Shown piece after piece: positions 6,577-9,609 of a DNA stretch of 9,609 bases (position 1 is the first letter of the stretch; each line of letters starts with the position of its first letter). A program made the translations under genes and the position numbers. The notes under the pieces were generated by a model that saw nothing but the letters and a program-made list of their open reading frames with translations, was not told where the DNA came from and did no database searches. Where the stretch lies: contig PAFH01000020.1 of the NCBI GenBank assembly GCA_002704145.1, forward strand, positions 30,521 through 40,129. Direction: 5' to 3'. The stretch is from Pelagibacteraceae bacterium. Its GTDB lineage: Bacteria; Pseudomonadota; Alphaproteobacteria; Pelagibacterales; Pelagibacteraceae.

Positions 6577-8726
6577 TTTTTTATTGGTTTTCTTGATTTT
6601 GTTCCTGGCATTCCCATAGTTGATCTGCCTTTAGGGTATACTTTATTTTTTAGTTTGTATTGACTTATTTTTGGATTCAACGTTATTTCTAATTCGCTAG
6701 CTTCTAATTTTCTTATCTCGTCTCTAATTTTTGCAGCTTCTTCAAACTCTAAATTTGCTGCAGACTCTTTCATCTTTTTGTTTAAGCCCTTGAGGTGTTT
6801 TTTGAGGTTTCCTCCAATATTTGACTCTTTGATATTTACATAATCTTTTTCATAAACAGACTCTAAAATATCTCCTATTTCTTTCTTTATTGACTCTGCG
6901 GTTATATTGTTCTTTTTATTGTATTCTAATTGTTTTGACCTTCTCCGGTCAGTCTCCTTAATTGCTTTATCTATACTTTTAGTAACCTTATCAGCGTAAA
7001 GAATAACTTTACCGTCAATGTTTCTAGCTGCCCTTCCAATGGTCTGAACTAAAGATGTTTCAGACCTTAAAAAACCCTCCTTGTCTGCATCAAGAATACC
7101 TACTAACCCACACTCTGGAATATCTAATCCTTCTCTTAAAAGATTTATTCCTACCAAAATATCAAATACACCTAGCCTTAAGTCTCTTATGATTTCTATT
7201 CTTTCTAAAGTATCAATATCTGAATGCATATATCTGACTTTAAGACCGTTCTCGTGTAAATATTCAGTAAGATCTTCAGCCATTTTTTTTGTCAAGGTTG
7301 TAGCTAAAACTCTATATCCTTTTGAAATTACATTAGCAGCTTCATGCATTAAGTCATCCACCTGTGTTTTTGCTGGTCTTATCTCAACAGGTGGATCAAT
7401 CAACCCTGTTGGTCTTATAATTTGATCGATATATTTATTATTTGTTTGTTTTAATTCCCATGGTCCTGGTGTAGCAGACACAAAAACAGTTTGAGTTCTC
7501 ATCATGTCCCACTCTTCAAATTTAAGAGGTCTATTATCCATACAAGATGGAAGTCTAAAACCATATTCTGCTAAAGTACTTTTTCTAGTTCTATCTCCTT
7601 TGTACATCCCATTTAGTTGAGGAACAGTAACATGACTTTCATCAACAAATATAATTGTATTATCTGGAAAATATTCAAACAAAGTGGGAGGTGGTTCTCC
7701 TGCCTTTCTTCCAGATAAGAATCTAGAATAGTTTTCAATACCCGCACAAGTTCCTGTAGCTTCAATCATTTCTAAATCAAACTTCGTTCTTTCTCTTAAT
7801 CTTTGTTCCTCTAATAATTTATTATTTGCACGATGTTTCTTTAATGTTTCTGCTAATTCAGATTTAATTTGTCTGATGGCTTGTTCCATAGTAGGTTTAG
7901 GAGTTATGTAGTGACTGTTTGCATATATTTTTATTATTGAATAGCTATTAGTTTTATCTCCTGTTAAAGGATCAAATTCTTCAATTTTTTCTAATTTATT
8001 AAAATTAAAACTTAGTCGCCAAGCCCTATCTTCTAAGTGAGATGGAAAAATTTCTAAATTTTCGCCCCTAACTCTAAAAGTTCCCCTAAAAAAATTTTGA
8101 TCATTTCTTTTATATTGGAGTGTAATAAAAGTCCTTATTAATTGATCTCTTTCATAATCATTATTTTTTTTTAAAGTTATTGTCATTTTACTGTAGGCCT
8201 CTACTGAGCCAAGGCCATAAATACATGAAACACTAGCAACAATAATTACGTCATCTCTCTCCAACAAAGAACGCGTAGCAGAATGTCTCATCCTATCTAT
8301 CTGTTCATTTATGGAAGCTTCTTTTTCAATATAAGTATCTGATCTAGGTACGTATGCCTCAGGAGTATAATAGTCATAATATGAAACAAAATATTCAACT
8401 GCATTATCTGGAAAAAAACTTTTAAATTCTCCGTAAAGCTGAGCCGCTAAAGTTTTATTTGGAGCTAGGACTAGCGCTGGCCGATTAGTAGCTTCTATAA
8501 CTTTTGCCATTGTAAACGTTTTTCCTGAGCCAGTAACTCCCAGTAAAACTTGCTCATTTTTTTTATTTTTAATATTTTGAGTTATAGATTTAATAGCCTG
8601 AGGTTGATCACCAGCTGGTTGAAAATCACTTTTTATTTTAAATTTTATGCCACCTTCTAACTTCTTTTTTATTGAATTGTTAGTAGTCTCTAAATCTAGT
8701 ATTTTTTCTTGATAAGTATTTTGCAT
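6558..8726 (-). CDS. uvrB: Excinuclease ABC subunit B
   Basis: A full-length 722-residue UvrB, the damage-verifying helicase-like ATPase that links UvrA recognition to UvrC incision. Walker A is GVTGSGKT (63-70). The beta-hairpin that inserts between strands is [19 protein letters not shown] (117-135). Walker B is DESH (362-365), motif III is SATPG (417-421), LREGLDIPE (530-538) is motif V, and QTIGRAARN (561-569) is motif VI. The C-terminal UVR motif that binds UvrC is at about 645-680 ([13 protein letters not shown]). The protein is about 50 residues longer than E. coli UvrB (673). It has an extra N-terminal stretch of about 10 residues and a basic tail after the UVR motif with [10 protein letters not shown] (700-709), a feature I associate with alphaproteobacterial UvrB. 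The ATG at 8726 is the only upstream ATG in frame. It is first in the six-gene run and divergent from aspC. Its end overlaps the SDR start by 19 bases. Confidence 0.97.
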   Translation of the reverse strand: MQNTYQEKILDLETTNNSIKKKLEGGIKFKIKSDFQPAGDQPQAIKSITQNIKNKKNEQVLLGVTGSGKTFTMAKVIEATNRPALVLAPNKTLAAQLYGEFKSFFPDNAVEYFVSYYDYYTPEAYVPRSDTYIEKEASINEQIDRMRHSATRSLLERDDVIIVASVSCIYGLGSVEAYSKMTITLKKNNDYERDQLIRTFITLQYKRNDQNFFRGTFRVRGENLEIFPSHLEDRAWRLSFNFNKLEKIEEFDPLTGDKTNSYSIIKIYANSHYITPKPTMEQAIRQIKSELAETLKKHRANNKLLEEQRLRERTKFDLEMIEATGTCAGIENYSRFLSGRKAGEPPPTLFEYFPDNTIIFVDESHVTVPQLNGMYKGDRTRKSTLAEYGFRLPSCMDNRPLKFEEWDMMRTQTVFVSATPGPWELKQTNNKYIDQIIRPTGLIDPPVEIRPAKTQVDDLMHEAANVISKGYRVLATTLTKKMAEDLTEYLHENGLKVRYMHSDIDTLERIEIIRDLRLGVFDILVGINLLREGLDIPECGLVGILDADKEGFLRSETSLVQTIGRAARNIDGKVILYADKVTKSIDKAIKETDRRRSKQLEYNKKNNITAESIKKEIGDILESVYEKDYVNIKESNIGGNLKKHLKGLNKKMKESAANLEFEEAAKIRDEIRKLEASELEITLNPKISQYKLKNKVYPKGRSTMGMPGTKSRKPIKKWKPKK

Positions 8727-9609
<883 letters not shown>

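Noticed and set aside
5903..6663. Plus-strand open frames opposite the SDR and the uvrB end (5903-6124, 6478-6663)
   Set aside because: They are antisense to conserved coding sequence, with hydrophobic low-complexity translations expected from the complement of AT-rich genes.
7081..7425. Plus-strand 114-codon open frame opposite uvrB
   Set aside because: It is a shadow of conserved helicase motifs, with no independent coding signal or start context.

Overview
This window looks like a streamlined alphaproteobacterial genome, most likely SAR11 (Pelagibacterales). It is strongly AT-rich (about 30% G+C by eye), almost wholly coding, and has neighbouring genes that overlap or abut. Several proteins read like alphaproteobacterial versions of their families: the PetP-like MarR protein, the EnvZ N-terminus and the UvrB tail. 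The lineage is inferred from composition and remembered family features, not from a search.

Layout. (1) Positions 1-1318, minus strand: a regulatory operon transcribed MarR/PetP-like regulator, then OmpR-type response regulator, then EnvZ-like sensor kinase (cut by the window edge), with the genes overlapping. (2) 1319-1395: a 77-base divergent control region. (3) 1396-2283, plus strand: branched-chain aminotransferase ilvE. (4) 2280-8726, minus strand: one compact run transcribed uvrB, pteridine-reductase-like SDR, folB, uvrC, pgsA, SAM methyltransferase, with no more than 1 base between any two genes. It meets ilvE tail to tail, and both stop codons lie in a shared TTAA. (5) 8727-8767: a 41-base divergent region. 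(6) 8768 to the end, plus strand: aspartate aminotransferase aspC, cut by the window edge.

How the genes work together. UvrB and UvrC are two of the three UvrABC excision-repair subunits and here appear to share a transcript. Between them sit two pteridine genes: FolB (dihydroneopterin aldolase) and an SDR whose active site matches pteridine reductase PTR1/FolM rather than a typical SDR. PgsA makes phosphatidylglycerophosphate, and uvrC-pgsA is a widely conserved pair. The last gene is a methyltransferase of unknown substrate. The two PLP aminotransferases at the edges are ordinary amino-acid metabolism genes.

The window contains no RNA genes, mobile elements, CRISPR arrays or long repeats that I can see. 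No stretch over 300 bases lacks a gene. I do not see a new multi-gene system. The observations most worth following are the FolM-like reductase beside folB, the three-gene MarR/response regulator/kinase operon divergent from ilvE, and the gapless repair-pteridine-lipid operon with its very small control regions.
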